A stretch of DNA of 5,863 bases from JAERML01 sp035687895 (lineage in GTDB: Bacteria > Bacteroidota > Ignavibacteria > UBA10030 > UBA6906), in NCBI GenBank assembly GCA_035687895.1, contig DASRUE010000252.1, positions 1 to 5,863 of the forward strand. The letters are read 5' to 3'. Both the position numbers and the translations under genes were made by a program. Each line of letters begins with the position of its first letter. Within the stretch, counting starts at the first letter, position 1. Positions 1 through 5,863 of the stretch are shown one piece after another. The notes under the pieces are model-generated. The model was not told where the DNA came from. It did not search any database and was given only the letters and a program-made list of their open reading frames with translations.

Positions 1-402
1 AATGTAGGAGTTGTTGTAGCGTTGGGCTTTCAACAGGAACCATGCCTGCGCTGCGTGAATGCCCCCTTCGGAATAGAGAATGAGCTTTTCGTTGCGTTGC
101 AGTCCGGCATCGAACAGCGAAGCAACAGGGATGTTCTCGGCAGTCGGGATGTAGTACTCTTCGTATTCCTTCACACTACGGACATCGATAAGTCGGTGGT
201 CTGCTCTGCCCTTGATGATCCAATCTGCAAGTTCCTCAACAGAAACATGGTCCGTCTGCTTCTCGACGAGGAGGGCGAGCTCTTTTACATTCATCGTGGC
301 TGTGTTCCCTGTGTAGGGACTTCCGGCAAAGGCAGCAAGGAAGCCGAGGATGCCCAGAATAAGCGCGAGCTTTTGATTGAGTGACAGTTGTATCTTCTTC
401 AT
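1..402 (-). CDS. Secreted or membrane-anchored rhodanese-like protein, C-terminus cut by window edge, catalytic Cys replaced by Ser
   Basis: 134 codons are visible and the frame is still open at base 1, so the end of the protein lies outside the window. Residues 1-27 form a signal peptide or anchor (MKK start, hydrophobic stretch about 12-26, possible cleavage near AFAG). The rhodanese fold follows from about residue 53: the first-strand motif LIDVRSVKEYEEYYIPTAEN at 71-90, then the active-site strand and loop at 107-121 (LILYSEGGIHAAQAW). Active rhodaneses have C-x-x-G-x-R here. This protein has Ser111 for the cysteine and His116 for the arginine, so sulfurtransfer by a persulfide is unlikely. 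ATG at 402 overlaps the stop of the upstream YeeE-like gene as ATGA, and AAAGGAG at 416-410 sits 7 bases before it, which fixes the start. By context it belongs to periplasmic sulfur metabolism. A sulfur-species binding or docking role is inferred. The fold call is confident, the function is not. Confidence 0.88.
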   Translation of the reverse strand, partial: MKKIQLSLNQKLALILGILGFLAAFAGSPYTGNTATMNVKELALLVEKQTDHVSVEELADWIIKGRADHRLIDVRSVKEYEEYYIPTAENIPVASLFDAGLQRNEKLILYSEGGIHAAQAWFLLKAQRYNNSYI

Positions 403-1004
403 TGACCAACTCCTTTGACCTTCGTGGCAAATTTCTTCTCCACCCATTCCGCCCCGACAAATCCCCCTAGGGCCATCAGGATAGCGAGGAACACAACGAG
501 TCCGTACGACACACCAACGAGTTCGGGTATGGTTATTTTTCCCATTGGAGTGGCGGAGTAGAAGTCCTTCAGGAGAGGAAACGCTTCACCAAAAACAACG
601 ATGCCGGTGATGATTCCGACAAGATACATCATCCCGTCGTACTTTCCTGTTGAAGCGGCAACGCAGGATGTTCCAGGGCAGTATCCGCCGACGACGAAGC
701 CGACTCCGAGAATAAGCCCGCCAACGATTTGTGGAACGAGATAGGTCTGACTCACGTAGACGAGCGAAAGGTCAACGATGCCGAACACCGAGAGCCAAAA
801 TAGCCCAACCATGGCAGTAACGATCGCGGTGAACATCACCTTGAAAACAGTCAAATCGGTAAGATAGAATTGCGCGGCGAGTTTGCGTCCGCTCCCAAAG
901 CCAGCGCGTTCGAGGAAGAATCCGAACCCGATGCCGATGATGAATGCAACAATGAGACTTGTCTCTTCACCGAAGTATCCGAATTTGAAGAATGGCGCGT
1001 TCAT
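399..1004 (-). CDS. YeeE/YedE (sulf_transp) half-protein, second of a pair
   Basis: 201-residue membrane protein with about five hydrophobic segments (roughly 17-31, 53-76, 89-107, 124-142, 164-185). It carries two family hallmarks: LERAGFGSGRKL at 31-42 and GGYCPGTSCVAASTGK at 106-121, with Cys109 and Cys114 in the conserved loop. Single-chain YeeE proteins are about twice this size and import thiosulfate through a pore lined by conserved cysteines. Here the family repeat is split over two genes, as in PmpA/PmpB-type pairs, so this one probably pairs with the product of the gene just upstream. Two start codons are possible. ATG at 1004 overlaps the upstream stop by 4 bases and lies 9 bases from AGGAG, whereas ATG at 1010 lies only 3 bases from it, so 1004 is preferred (a two-residue difference). 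The 3' end overlaps the rhodanese gene by 4 bases. The transported species is inferred only from the family. Confidence 0.9.
   Translation of the reverse strand: MNAPFFKFGYFGEETSLIVAFIIGIGFGFFLERAGFGSGRKLAAQFYLTDLTVFKVMFTAIVTAMVGLFWLSVFGIVDLSLVYVSQTYLVPQIVGGLILGVGFVVGGYCPGTSCVAASTGKYDGMMYLVGIITGIVVFGEAFPLLKDFYSATPMGKITIPELVGVSYGLVVFLAILMALGGFVGAEWVEKKFATKVKGVGQ
410..416 (-). promoter_or_regulatory. Ribosome binding site of the rhodanese-like gene
   Basis: AAAGGAG, 7 bases before ATG 402, lies inside the last codons of the second YeeE-like gene. It supports the start that includes the signal peptide, rather than the internal ATG at codon 37. Confidence 0.75.
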
Positions 1005-1582
1005 GTCCATTGTCTCCTGAAGAAGTATGCAACTGCGTAGCCTCCGGCGAATACCGCGAGCATGAATGCCCAGCTGCCAACACCCAGCAACGCTCCGCCG
1101 GTCAATGCCTGACCGCTCGTGCAGCCGCGTGCAAGTTTTGCTCCAAATCCCATGATGCCGCCCCCGAGAAACGCGAGGAGCAAGCGTCTGCCTGACGATA
1201 TCCGTGGTCCTTTCTCAATGGAGCCTTTGACACGGTGCGCTAGTATTCCTGAAATGAAACCGCCGACGATTACGCCGATCACCTCAAACACCAGCCAGTC
1301 TTTCAGCGGATTGTGTGTGCCGTCGCCGAGGTATTCGGCATAGAATCCGTTGGCCGATGCATGTTCAGGAGCCACGGCTTGCATGCCAACTGAGACCAAC
1401 GAGCTGAATGCGCCCGAAGCGCCAAGTCCGCGGCCCATGATCACGAACGCCGCAAGCAGCACAAGTCCCAACCCGGTCCCCGCGAGGTAGGGATTCCAGA
1501 AGGGCTGCGCGTTCTGTTCAACCTTGGGTAGTGTCTGTTCCTCGACTTCGTTTACTTCTATAGCTTCCGATAACGTGCTCAT
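1001..1582 (-). CDS. YeeE/YedE (sulf_transp) half-protein, first of a pair
   Basis: 193 residues. An acidic cytosolic-looking N-terminus of about 28 residues precedes four hydrophobic segments (about 33-50, 96-115, 133-149, 161-187). The signature GFGAKLARGCTSGQALTG at 145-162 contains the only cysteine, Cys154, matching the cysteine loop of YeeE/YedE thiosulfate transporters. A polar loop at 68-95 separates the first two segments. With the next gene it reconstitutes one full-length YeeE-like protein, so a heteromeric channel is the simplest reading. AAGGAG at 1597-1592, 9 bases before ATG 1582, supports the start. The gene begins 33 bases after the NrfD-like gene, with no promoter or terminator evident in the gap. 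Why a thiosulfate-type importer should accompany an outward-facing reductase is unclear. It may take up substrate for assimilation or move a reaction product. No TusA-like partner gene, often found beside yeeE, is present in the window. Confidence 0.9.
   Translation of the reverse strand: MSTLSEAIEVNEVEEQTLPKVEQNAQPFWNPYLAGTGLGLVLLAAFVIMGRGLGASGAFSSLVSVGMQAVAPEHASANGFYAEYLGDGTHNPLKDWLVFEVIGVIVGGFISGILAHRVKGSIEKGPRISSGRRLLLAFLGGGIMGFGAKLARGCTSGQALTGGALLGVGSWAFMLAVFAGGYAVAYFFRRQWT
1014..1018 (-). promoter_or_regulatory. Ribosome binding site deciding the start of the second YeeE-like half
   Basis: AGGAG lies 3 bases before ATG 1010 and 9 bases before ATG 1004. The sibling gene upstream also uses 9-base spacing, and ATG 1004 gives an ATGA overlap with the upstream stop, so 1004 is the likelier start. 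Confidence 0.65.
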
Positions 1583-1615
1583 ACAACATGTCTCCTTATG
1601 CTTTAGGTAGTTGCA

Positions 1616-2560
1616 TTACAGTCCCGTGCTTGTCCAGTGACTGTATTGACCGGCATACACGATGACGAATCGCAGGATCAACCCTCCAGCAACGACAAGG
1701 ATGGGAGCAACCGGAGTGTGTTGAACCTTGTGATTCACCGCCAATAACTGGACGACAAGAGGAATTACTATGCCAAGCCCAACGACAAACACCCAGAATA
1801 TTGCGGCGTAAGGGCCCGTCAGGATCAGATGTGCGGCGTTCTGATGCATTTGCGTTGAGCTGAGCAAACCGACGATGAATTGTGCAAGGACAATAAGCTC
1901 AAAAATTAAGAACCCGTTGTCTGCTTTGGCCAGAAGCTCACGCTCGTACACATCGTCGGTAATCATGTGAACGAACGCCGCTGCTGCCGAAAGTCCCGAT
2001 GTCAGGAACAATACCCACAACACAGAGCTGCTCCAGAGTGGTCGAGCGCCGAGCGCGCTTAGCAATACCCCGGTATACATCCCAAGGATTGCGCCAACAA
2101 TCATGCTTAGCACGCCGACATTCTTTACGGCAGTGGGATGTTGGTTGATGAAAGTAGAGATCTTGTCGAAGATCTTGATCCGGTTTTGGAATGCAGGGGG
2201 AATTCTCGTGAGCGTTGTGGCAAGCAGTGTCGGATACACGAGGATCAGTATCCATGAGCCCCATGACATCGGTGAGGAGATCTTAAACGTCGTGAAGAGC
2301 CGCCACACGTACAGCTTATGTTCCAGATCCAGGAACAGCGCAAACATGCCGGCACTCAACAAGACGAGGCTGATGTGTGGCAAGTAAAAGCACGAGAAGT
2401 AACTGTGCTTATGTCGTCCTTTGAAGATAAAGTAACCGGAAATAATCATGATTCCCGCGACGAGTCCACCCAGGAAAAGATAGACTGGAATCTCCCAGCC
2501 CCAGATATGGAGCGACGGATCGATCTGCGGGTTGGTGCGGGTTGTTGTAAGTTCGTTCAT
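1616..2560 (-). CDS. psrC: NrfD/PsrC-family membrane anchor subunit, quinone-interacting
   Basis: 314 residues, close to the usual length of PsrC/NrfD proteins. Eight membrane segments can be read at about 26-46, 60-80, 100-117, 148-170, 178-198, 217-237, 251-272 and 284-304. Family hallmarks include the first-helix motif PVYLFLGGLVAG (25-36), the SSPMSWGSW stretch before helix 3 (95-103), YTGVLLSA in helix 4 (162-169) and LRFVIVYAGQ in helix 8 (296-305). Proteins of this type hold the quinone site and carry no haem, and they pass electrons from quinol to the adjacent iron-sulfur subunit. A weak AAGGA at 2574-2570 lies 9 bases before ATG 2560, and the gene starts 29 bases after the B-subunit gene. 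The A-B-C gene order is that of Psr/Phs-type operons. Relatives such as TtrC, SoeC and ActC/F share the fold, so the family call is firmer than the symbol. Confidence 0.93.
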   Translation of the reverse strand: MNELTTTRTNPQIDPSLHIWGWEIPVYLFLGGLVAGIMIISGYFIFKGRHKHSYFSCFYLPHISLVLLSAGMFALFLDLEHKLYVWRLFTTFKISSPMSWGSWILILVYPTLLATTLTRIPPAFQNRIKIFDKISTFINQHPTAVKNVGVLSMIVGAILGMYTGVLLSALGARPLWSSSVLWVLFLTSGLSAAAAFVHMITDDVYERELLAKADNGFLIFELIVLAQFIVGLLSSTQMHQNAAHLILTGPYAAIFWVFVVGLGIVIPLVVQLLAVNHKVQHTPVAPILVVAGGLILRFVIVYAGQYSHWTSTGL

Positions 2561-2589
2561 ACTCTCAATTCCTTATCCAATTCCGGTTC

Positions 2590-3129
2590 TCACGTCAGGT
2601 AGAAGATGTTGGGCTGCGTTCCTGCCTCAGGTATCAACGAGTGATGTTTGCGGGAATTCAGCAGTCTGCTGACGTGGCTATTCGGGTCGTCAAAATCCCC
2701 AAAGTACATGCAATGCGTCGGGCAGACGGAAACGCACGCGGGATCAAGTCCCTTCTCGACGCGGTGAATACAAAACGTGCACTTGTCAGCGTAGCCGTCC
2801 GGATGAATGAAGCGCGCATCGTACGGACATGAAGCAACACATGCCTTGCAACCGATACATTCGTTCTTGGTCACCAATACCACACCACCAATCTCGTGAA
2901 CATGACTCGCGCCCGTGGGGCAGCAACTGACACACGGCGGGTTGCTGCATTGATTGCAGCGCTCCGTACGAATCTCCATTGTGAGGGTCGGAAAGGATCC
3001 TTTGACATCCTGCACAATCCAATCCCGATTGTACCCTTCCGGGACATTGTTCTCTGTCTTGCACGCAACAACGCAGTCCATACAACCGACGCACTTCGCT
3101 GTGTCGATCACCATACCGAATCGTGCCAT
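2590..3129 (-). CDS. psrB: Four-cluster ferredoxin-type electron-transfer subunit (PsrB/PhsB-like)
   Basis: 179 residues with sixteen cysteines in the four groups typical of DMSO-reductase-family B subunits: 13/16/19/23, 58/61/66/70, 91/94/97/101 and 117/120/132/136, enough for four [4Fe-4S] clusters. Two further cysteines, 69 and 140, do not fit the pattern. The protein would form the electron wire between the membrane anchor and the molybdenum subunit. It has no signal peptide of its own, which fits export in complex with the Tat-signal-bearing A subunit. The start is well fixed: ATG 3129 lies 2 bases after the A-subunit stop, and AGGAGGTG inside the last A-subunit codons is a full anti-Shine-Dalgarno match 8 bases upstream. 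The length is in the usual range for PsrB/PhsB. Sequence alone does not separate a polysulfide, thiosulfate or tetrathionate enzyme. Confidence 0.95.
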   Translation of the reverse strand: MARFGMVIDTAKCVGCMDCVVACKTENNVPEGYNRDWIVQDVKGSFPTLTMEIRTERCNQCSNPPCVSCCPTGASHVHEIGGVVLVTKNECIGCKACVASCPYDARFIHPDGYADKCTFCIHRVEKGLDPACVSVCPTHCMYFGDFDDPNSHVSRLLNSRKHHSLIPEAGTQPNIFYLT

Positions 3130-3131
3130 GA

Positions 3132-5324
3132 CTACGCCACCTCCTGTTCAATGGTGACGAAGTTCATGTTCATTGCGGTTCCGCCCATGAGAGGATCGAT
3201 TACATAACGCGTCAGCAATTGCGCGTCGCTCGCACCTTTTCCATAAGCGTACTTCAGCATCTTCGCATTGTGGCCGAAGCCATGCACCATGTAGACACAA
3301 TCGGGACGAATCCGTTCGGTTGCCTTCACCTTGACTCTGTTGCTTACCACACCATCCTGATTTTTCAGACGGACATAGTCACCGCTCTTCATTCCAAACC
3401 GTGCTGCAACATCGGCATTCACCCAGACTTCATTCTCACTCATCATGTCCATGAGAATATGGTTCGATTGCGTCCGGCTGAACGAGTGTACGGGTGCGCG
3501 ACCATAAAGCAGTCGGAACGATCCCGGCGGTCCGCTCGTGGGACGTTTGTACTCTGGGACAGGATCAAACCCTGCTTGTTCCAATTGCAGGGAATAGAAT
3601 TCGATCTTGCCTGATGGCGTCGGAAATTCTGCCGGCACATCCTCATGGAAGTAGTTCGGTTGTTTTGCCCCTCTAATGATGCCCTTCTTCTTCAGCTCCT
3701 TGTAGCTCAGACCAGCAGCGCTCAGTCGATGGTCAAAATACTCTTCAATATCTTTCCAGGGATAGAAATGTCCCAGGCCGAGGTGCTCCGCAAGCTTCTT
3801 TGCCATCCACCAGTTCGGTTTCTGTTCGTCAGGCGATTCGACGACGGGTTGGCGCAATGCAACAAACGGGTCGCGGAACCACTCGACATTGAGATCGTCG
3901 AACCGTTCAAGATACACCGACTCCGGCAACACGACGTCGGCCCAGCCCGCGATCTCACTCGGAATCACATCGACAACCACCATCAGGTCGAGGTTCTGAA
4001 TTGCTTTGATTGTCTCATTCTCGTTCGGTAATGCATGCAACAGATTGGTCGCGTACACGAACCAGCCTTTAATGGGATAAGGCTTTCCCGTGATGGTGGC
4101 TTCGCGAATACCAGTGGTGATCGTTTCGTGCGCAAACGGATACTTATGGTCGGGGTTGTCTACTTTTCCCCTTTCCGATTTGGGATAGGGAGGATACGGA
4201 TAAGCTGGAACATCCATGCTGACCGGTGTGTAGAAGCCGCCTTTGCGACCCCAACTTCCCAGAAGCGCGTTCAGTAATGCGATTGCACGACTGCGCTGTG
4301 TGTCATCACCATACCATGTCGCGTGGCGTCCAGGATGCACAAGGGTTGCAGGCTTGTAGCGCGCCATCTCGCGAGCTGTCTGCCGAATGATCTCCGGCTC
4401 GATGCCGGTTTCAGGGTATGCCCACTCGGGTGTGTACTGTTGAATGGAGGCGGCAAACTGTTCGAACCCGAAGCCGTATTTTGTGACATACTCTTTGTCG
4501 TACGAAACTTCGTTGACGACAACATTCATCCACGCAAGCAACAGTGCAAGGTCGGTGCCGGGTTTGATGGGAAGATAGTACTTCGCCTTGCTTGCCGCAA
4601 CCGAGAATCGAGGATCGACCACAATAATCGTCGCCCCGTTTCCGACCGCTTCGGCAAATTCCTGCACCTGTGTGTTGTGCATGTTTTCGCCGAGATGGCT
4701 GCCGATGAGCACCAGACATTGTGAGTTGCGAATATCCGTCCGCTCGGGCGAGCTCACATCTTCACCGAACGTGAGCCGGAACCCGACATCCCGCGGTCCG
4801 CGACATTGTGCAAACGATGGTGCTGCAATGTTCGGTGTTCCGAATGCTTTCAGCGTGTGCTTGAAGAAGTTGCCACCAATGCCATGACTGAAGAGAGCAA
4901 CTGCTTCCGGACCATAACTCGCCTTGATCTTCTGCATCTTCTCGGCGATGTAGCTCATCGCCTCGTCCCAGGTCACTTCTACCCACTGCTCTTCGCCGCG
5001 GCTATTCTTGCGGATCAAGGGTGCCTTGAGTCGATCCGGATCATAATGCGCTCCGATTCCTCCCGTTCCGCGCGGGCACAGCCGGCCGTTGCTCAATGGG
5101 TCAAGAGGATTACCTTCCACCTTCCACAACTTGCCATCGTTGACGTACGCAATCGCGCCACATTTCCAGAAGCATATGTCACAGAAGGTCGGAACAGTGT
5201 GAACACCTTTCACTGCTTTGTTACCGAGAGCAGTGGTGGTTTTGAACAGAGCGGTTCCTGCAGCAGCAACGCCAATCGTTGCTCCACTGATCTTCAAGAA
5301 CTTTCTTCGTGAAACGGAGTTCAT
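3132..5324 (-). CDS. psrA: Tat-exported molybdopterin oxidoreductase, catalytic subunit of a polysulfide/thiosulfate reductase-like complex
   Basis: 730 residues, close to PsrA/PhsA (about 760). A perfect Tat motif, SRRKFLK at 5-11, precedes a hydrophobic stretch (about 13-33), so the folded enzyme is exported. Cys48, 51, 55 and 83 (CDICFWKC ... LCPRG) bind the FS0 [4Fe-4S] cluster. Cys174 in SFAQCRGPRD is the likely molybdenum ligand, as in Psr/Phs/formate-dehydrogenase relatives with a Cys. VVDPRF (235-240) and IKPGTDLALLLAW (253-265) are cofactor-domain motifs. The C-terminal dinucleotide-binding domain spans about 602-725. ATG 5324 overlaps the regulator's stop as ATGA. The frame stays open upstream to 5459, but that extension lies inside the regulator gene and would displace the Tat signal from the N-terminus. 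The ribosome site here is weak, so translation is probably coupled to the regulator. The substrate is a sulfur compound by context. Tetrathionate or another oxyanion is not excluded. Confidence 0.95.
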   Translation of the reverse strand: MNSVSRRKFLKISGATIGVAAAGTALFKTTTALGNKAVKGVHTVPTFCDICFWKCGAIAYVNDGKLWKVEGNPLDPLSNGRLCPRGTGGIGAHYDPDRLKAPLIRKNSRGEEQWVEVTWDEAMSYIAEKMQKIKASYGPEAVALFSHGIGGNFFKHTLKAFGTPNIAAPSFAQCRGPRDVGFRLTFGEDVSSPERTDIRNSQCLVLIGSHLGENMHNTQVQEFAEAVGNGATIIVVDPRFSVAASKAKYYLPIKPGTDLALLLAWMNVVVNEVSYDKEYVTKYGFGFEQFAASIQQYTPEWAYPETGIEPEIIRQTAREMARYKPATLVHPGRHATWYGDDTQRSRAIALLNALLGSWGRKGGFYTPVSMDVPAYPYPPYPKSERGKVDNPDHKYPFAHETITTGIREATITGKPYPIKGWFVYATNLLHALPNENETIKAIQNLDLMVVVDVIPSEIAGWADVVLPESVYLERFDDLNVEWFRDPFVALRQPVVESPDEQKPNWWMAKKLAEHLGLGHFYPWKDIEEYFDHRLSAAGLSYKELKKKGIIRGAKQPNYFHEDVPAEFPTPSGKIEFYSLQLEQAGFDPVPEYKRPTSGPPGSFRLLYGRAPVHSFSRTQSNHILMDMMSENEVWVNADVAARFGMKSGDYVRLKNQDGVVSNRVKVKATERIRPDCVYMVHGFGHNAKMLKYAYGKGASDAQLLTRYVIDPLMGGTAMNMNFVTIEQEVA
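3138..3145 (-). promoter_or_regulatory. Strong ribosome binding site of the ferredoxin subunit, inside the end of the catalytic gene
   Basis: AGGAGGTG is an uninterrupted 8-base complement to the 16S anti-Shine-Dalgarno sequence, 8 bases before ATG 3129. It overlaps the final Gln-Glu-Val codons of the catalytic subunit. It is the strongest such site in the window, while the catalytic gene itself has only weak AGGA/GAG matches before its start. Confidence 0.8.
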
Positions 5325-5836
5325 AGGCTGCTCAAGTCCTGATTCAGAACTACTGATTGTGATTTCGGGAGTGGTTCGGACGTTGCCGTGTAATGTGCGA
5401 TTGTTTGCTTCAGTGTGGCACAGTTCGCGATATCTGTGTACACCGGGCAAAGGCGGCAATCGGCACTACGACACTCCCATGATTTCCCGCTCAACATCCA
5501 GCACGGCTTCTCAGTGGACGTAAACGCTGGACACTTCATGCGTGCGTCAGGAGGACAGTTCTTGACCTTCCAACACGGAATAAGGGAGAGCATATGACGG
5601 ATTCCGGCGATACTCACCTTCTCTTTGTTGATCATGTTTCTCATGCAGCGAATGCGCTCTATGTCGGCCACCAGGAAGCGGCGGTGCTTGGAGCGCTTCC
5701 GGTTCGGGATGATCAGTCCTTCCCGTTCGTACATCCTGATCGTGGGGATGGCAACGCCGAGAATATCGGCTGCCTCACCGATGGTGTAGAACATGACGGG
5801 AGAAGGAGAGGGTTCTAATGGCTGTGCGGATCGCAT
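5321..5836 (-). CDS. MerR-family transcriptional regulator with cysteine-rich C-terminal domain
   Basis: 171 residues from ATG 5836. After a short proline-containing leader comes a MerR-type winged helix (about 16-85): YTIGEAADILGV as the helix-turn-helix start, then TIRMYEREGLI and RRF in the wing, a spelling closer to HspR/GlnR-type members than to metal sensors. The tail carries eight cysteines at 88, 94, 102, 112, 122, 127, 130 and 139, including CWKVKNCPP, a second CW pair and CRLCPVY. This resembles the small two-CW type cysteine-rich domain and suggests a bound Fe-S cluster or zinc, or thiol sensing of sulfur species. Cys64 lies in the DNA-binding part. AGGAG lies 6 bases before ATG 5836, which makes this start better than ATG 5860 (eight residues longer, no visible ribosome site). 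It is first in the operon and overlaps the catalytic gene by 4 bases, so it probably controls its own operon. Its ligand is unknown. Confidence 0.88.
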   Translation of the reverse strand: MRSAQPLEPSPSPVMFYTIGEAADILGVAIPTIRMYEREGLIIPNRKRSKHRRFLVADIERIRCMRNMINKEKVSIAGIRHMLSLIPCWKVKNCPPDARMKCPAFTSTEKPCWMLSGKSWECRSADCRLCPVYTDIANCATLKQTIAHYTATSEPLPKSQSVVLNQDLSSL

Positions 5837-5842
5837 GGTTGT

Positions 5843-5847
5843 CTCCT
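5843..5847 (-). promoter_or_regulatory. Ribosome binding site of the MerR-type regulator
   Basis: AGGAG on the minus strand, 6 bases before ATG 5836. It lies downstream of the alternative ATG at 5860, which has an in-frame stop directly in front of it, so it decides in favour of the shorter 171-residue protein. Confidence 0.75.
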
Positions 5848-5863
5848 GGAAATCTGCCATTCA

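Noticed and set aside
22..384. A 120-codon plus-strand open frame at the left edge.
   Set aside because: It is opposite the rhodanese-like gene, which has a signal peptide, domain motifs and a good ribosome site. The plus-strand translation shows none of these.
399..1582. The two YeeE-like genes as one gene broken by a frameshift.
   Set aside because: Each half has its own start, ribosome site and complete motif set, the junction is a clean ATGA overlap, and split YeeE/YedE pairs are a known arrangement.
1583..1615. Possible promoter or terminator between the NrfD-like gene and the first YeeE half.
   Set aside because: The 33-base gap holds a ribosome site and no clear hairpin with a T-run or -35/-10 pair, so read-through is the simpler view.
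4806..5312. A 168-codon plus-strand open frame opposite the start of the catalytic gene.
   Set aside because: It is antisense to the conserved Tat, Fe-S and cofactor-binding region, its translation shows no recognisable motif, and it is best explained as a shadow of the real gene.
5325..5459. A 45-codon N-terminal extension of the molybdopterin subunit up to an ATG at 5459.
   Set aside because: It lies wholly inside the regulator gene in another frame, would bury the Tat signal 45 residues from the N-terminus, and the ATG at 5324 is an exact ATGA junction.
5837..5860. A longer regulator start at ATG 5860.
   Set aside because: The good AGGAG lies after this ATG and 6 bases before the ATG at 5836. 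The eight extra residues add nothing to the winged helix. It cannot be fully excluded, because upstream sequence is missing.

Overview
The window is one tightly packed transcription unit, read entirely on the minus strand (right to left). It encodes what looks like a complete respiratory sulfur-compound reductase of the polysulfide/thiosulfate reductase (Psr/Phs) type, with its own regulator and sulfur-handling accessory proteins. Order of transcription: a MerR-type regulator with a cysteine-rich tail (5836-5321); a Tat-exported molybdopterin catalytic subunit (5324-3132); a four-cluster ferredoxin subunit (3129-2590); an eight-helix NrfD/PsrC quinone-site membrane anchor (2560-1616); two half-length YeeE/YedE (sulf_transp) membrane proteins (1582-1001 and 1004-399); and a secreted rhodanese-like protein (from 402, running off the left edge).

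The genes are packed head to tail. Three junctions are 4-base ATGA stop/start overlaps (regulator/catalytic subunit, the two YeeE halves, second YeeE half/rhodanese). The others are gaps of 2, 29 and 33 bases. No gap is large enough to hold an obvious promoter or terminator, so the main promoter and the regulator's operator are probably upstream of 5863, outside the window. No stretch above 33 bases lacks a gene, and I saw no RNA genes, mobile elements, repeats or CRISPR.

Inferred working model: the A subunit is folded with its Mo-bis-PGD cofactor in the cytoplasm and exported through Tat together with the B subunit. It reduces a sulfur compound at the outer face of the membrane with electrons passed from quinol through the C subunit and the B-subunit clusters. 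The YeeE-like pair would move thiosulfate or another sulfur species across the membrane. The rhodanese-like protein sits outside the cytoplasm, but its expected catalytic cysteine is a serine. The regulator probably senses redox state, a sulfur species or a metal through its eight clustered cysteines. The exact substrate cannot be read from sequence.

The source is probably an anaerobic or facultative bacterium with a Tat system, a quinone pool and good Shine-Dalgarno sites, of mid-range GC. The Ignavibacteria/Chlorobi area is one possibility, but this is a weak impression and not a supported assignment.
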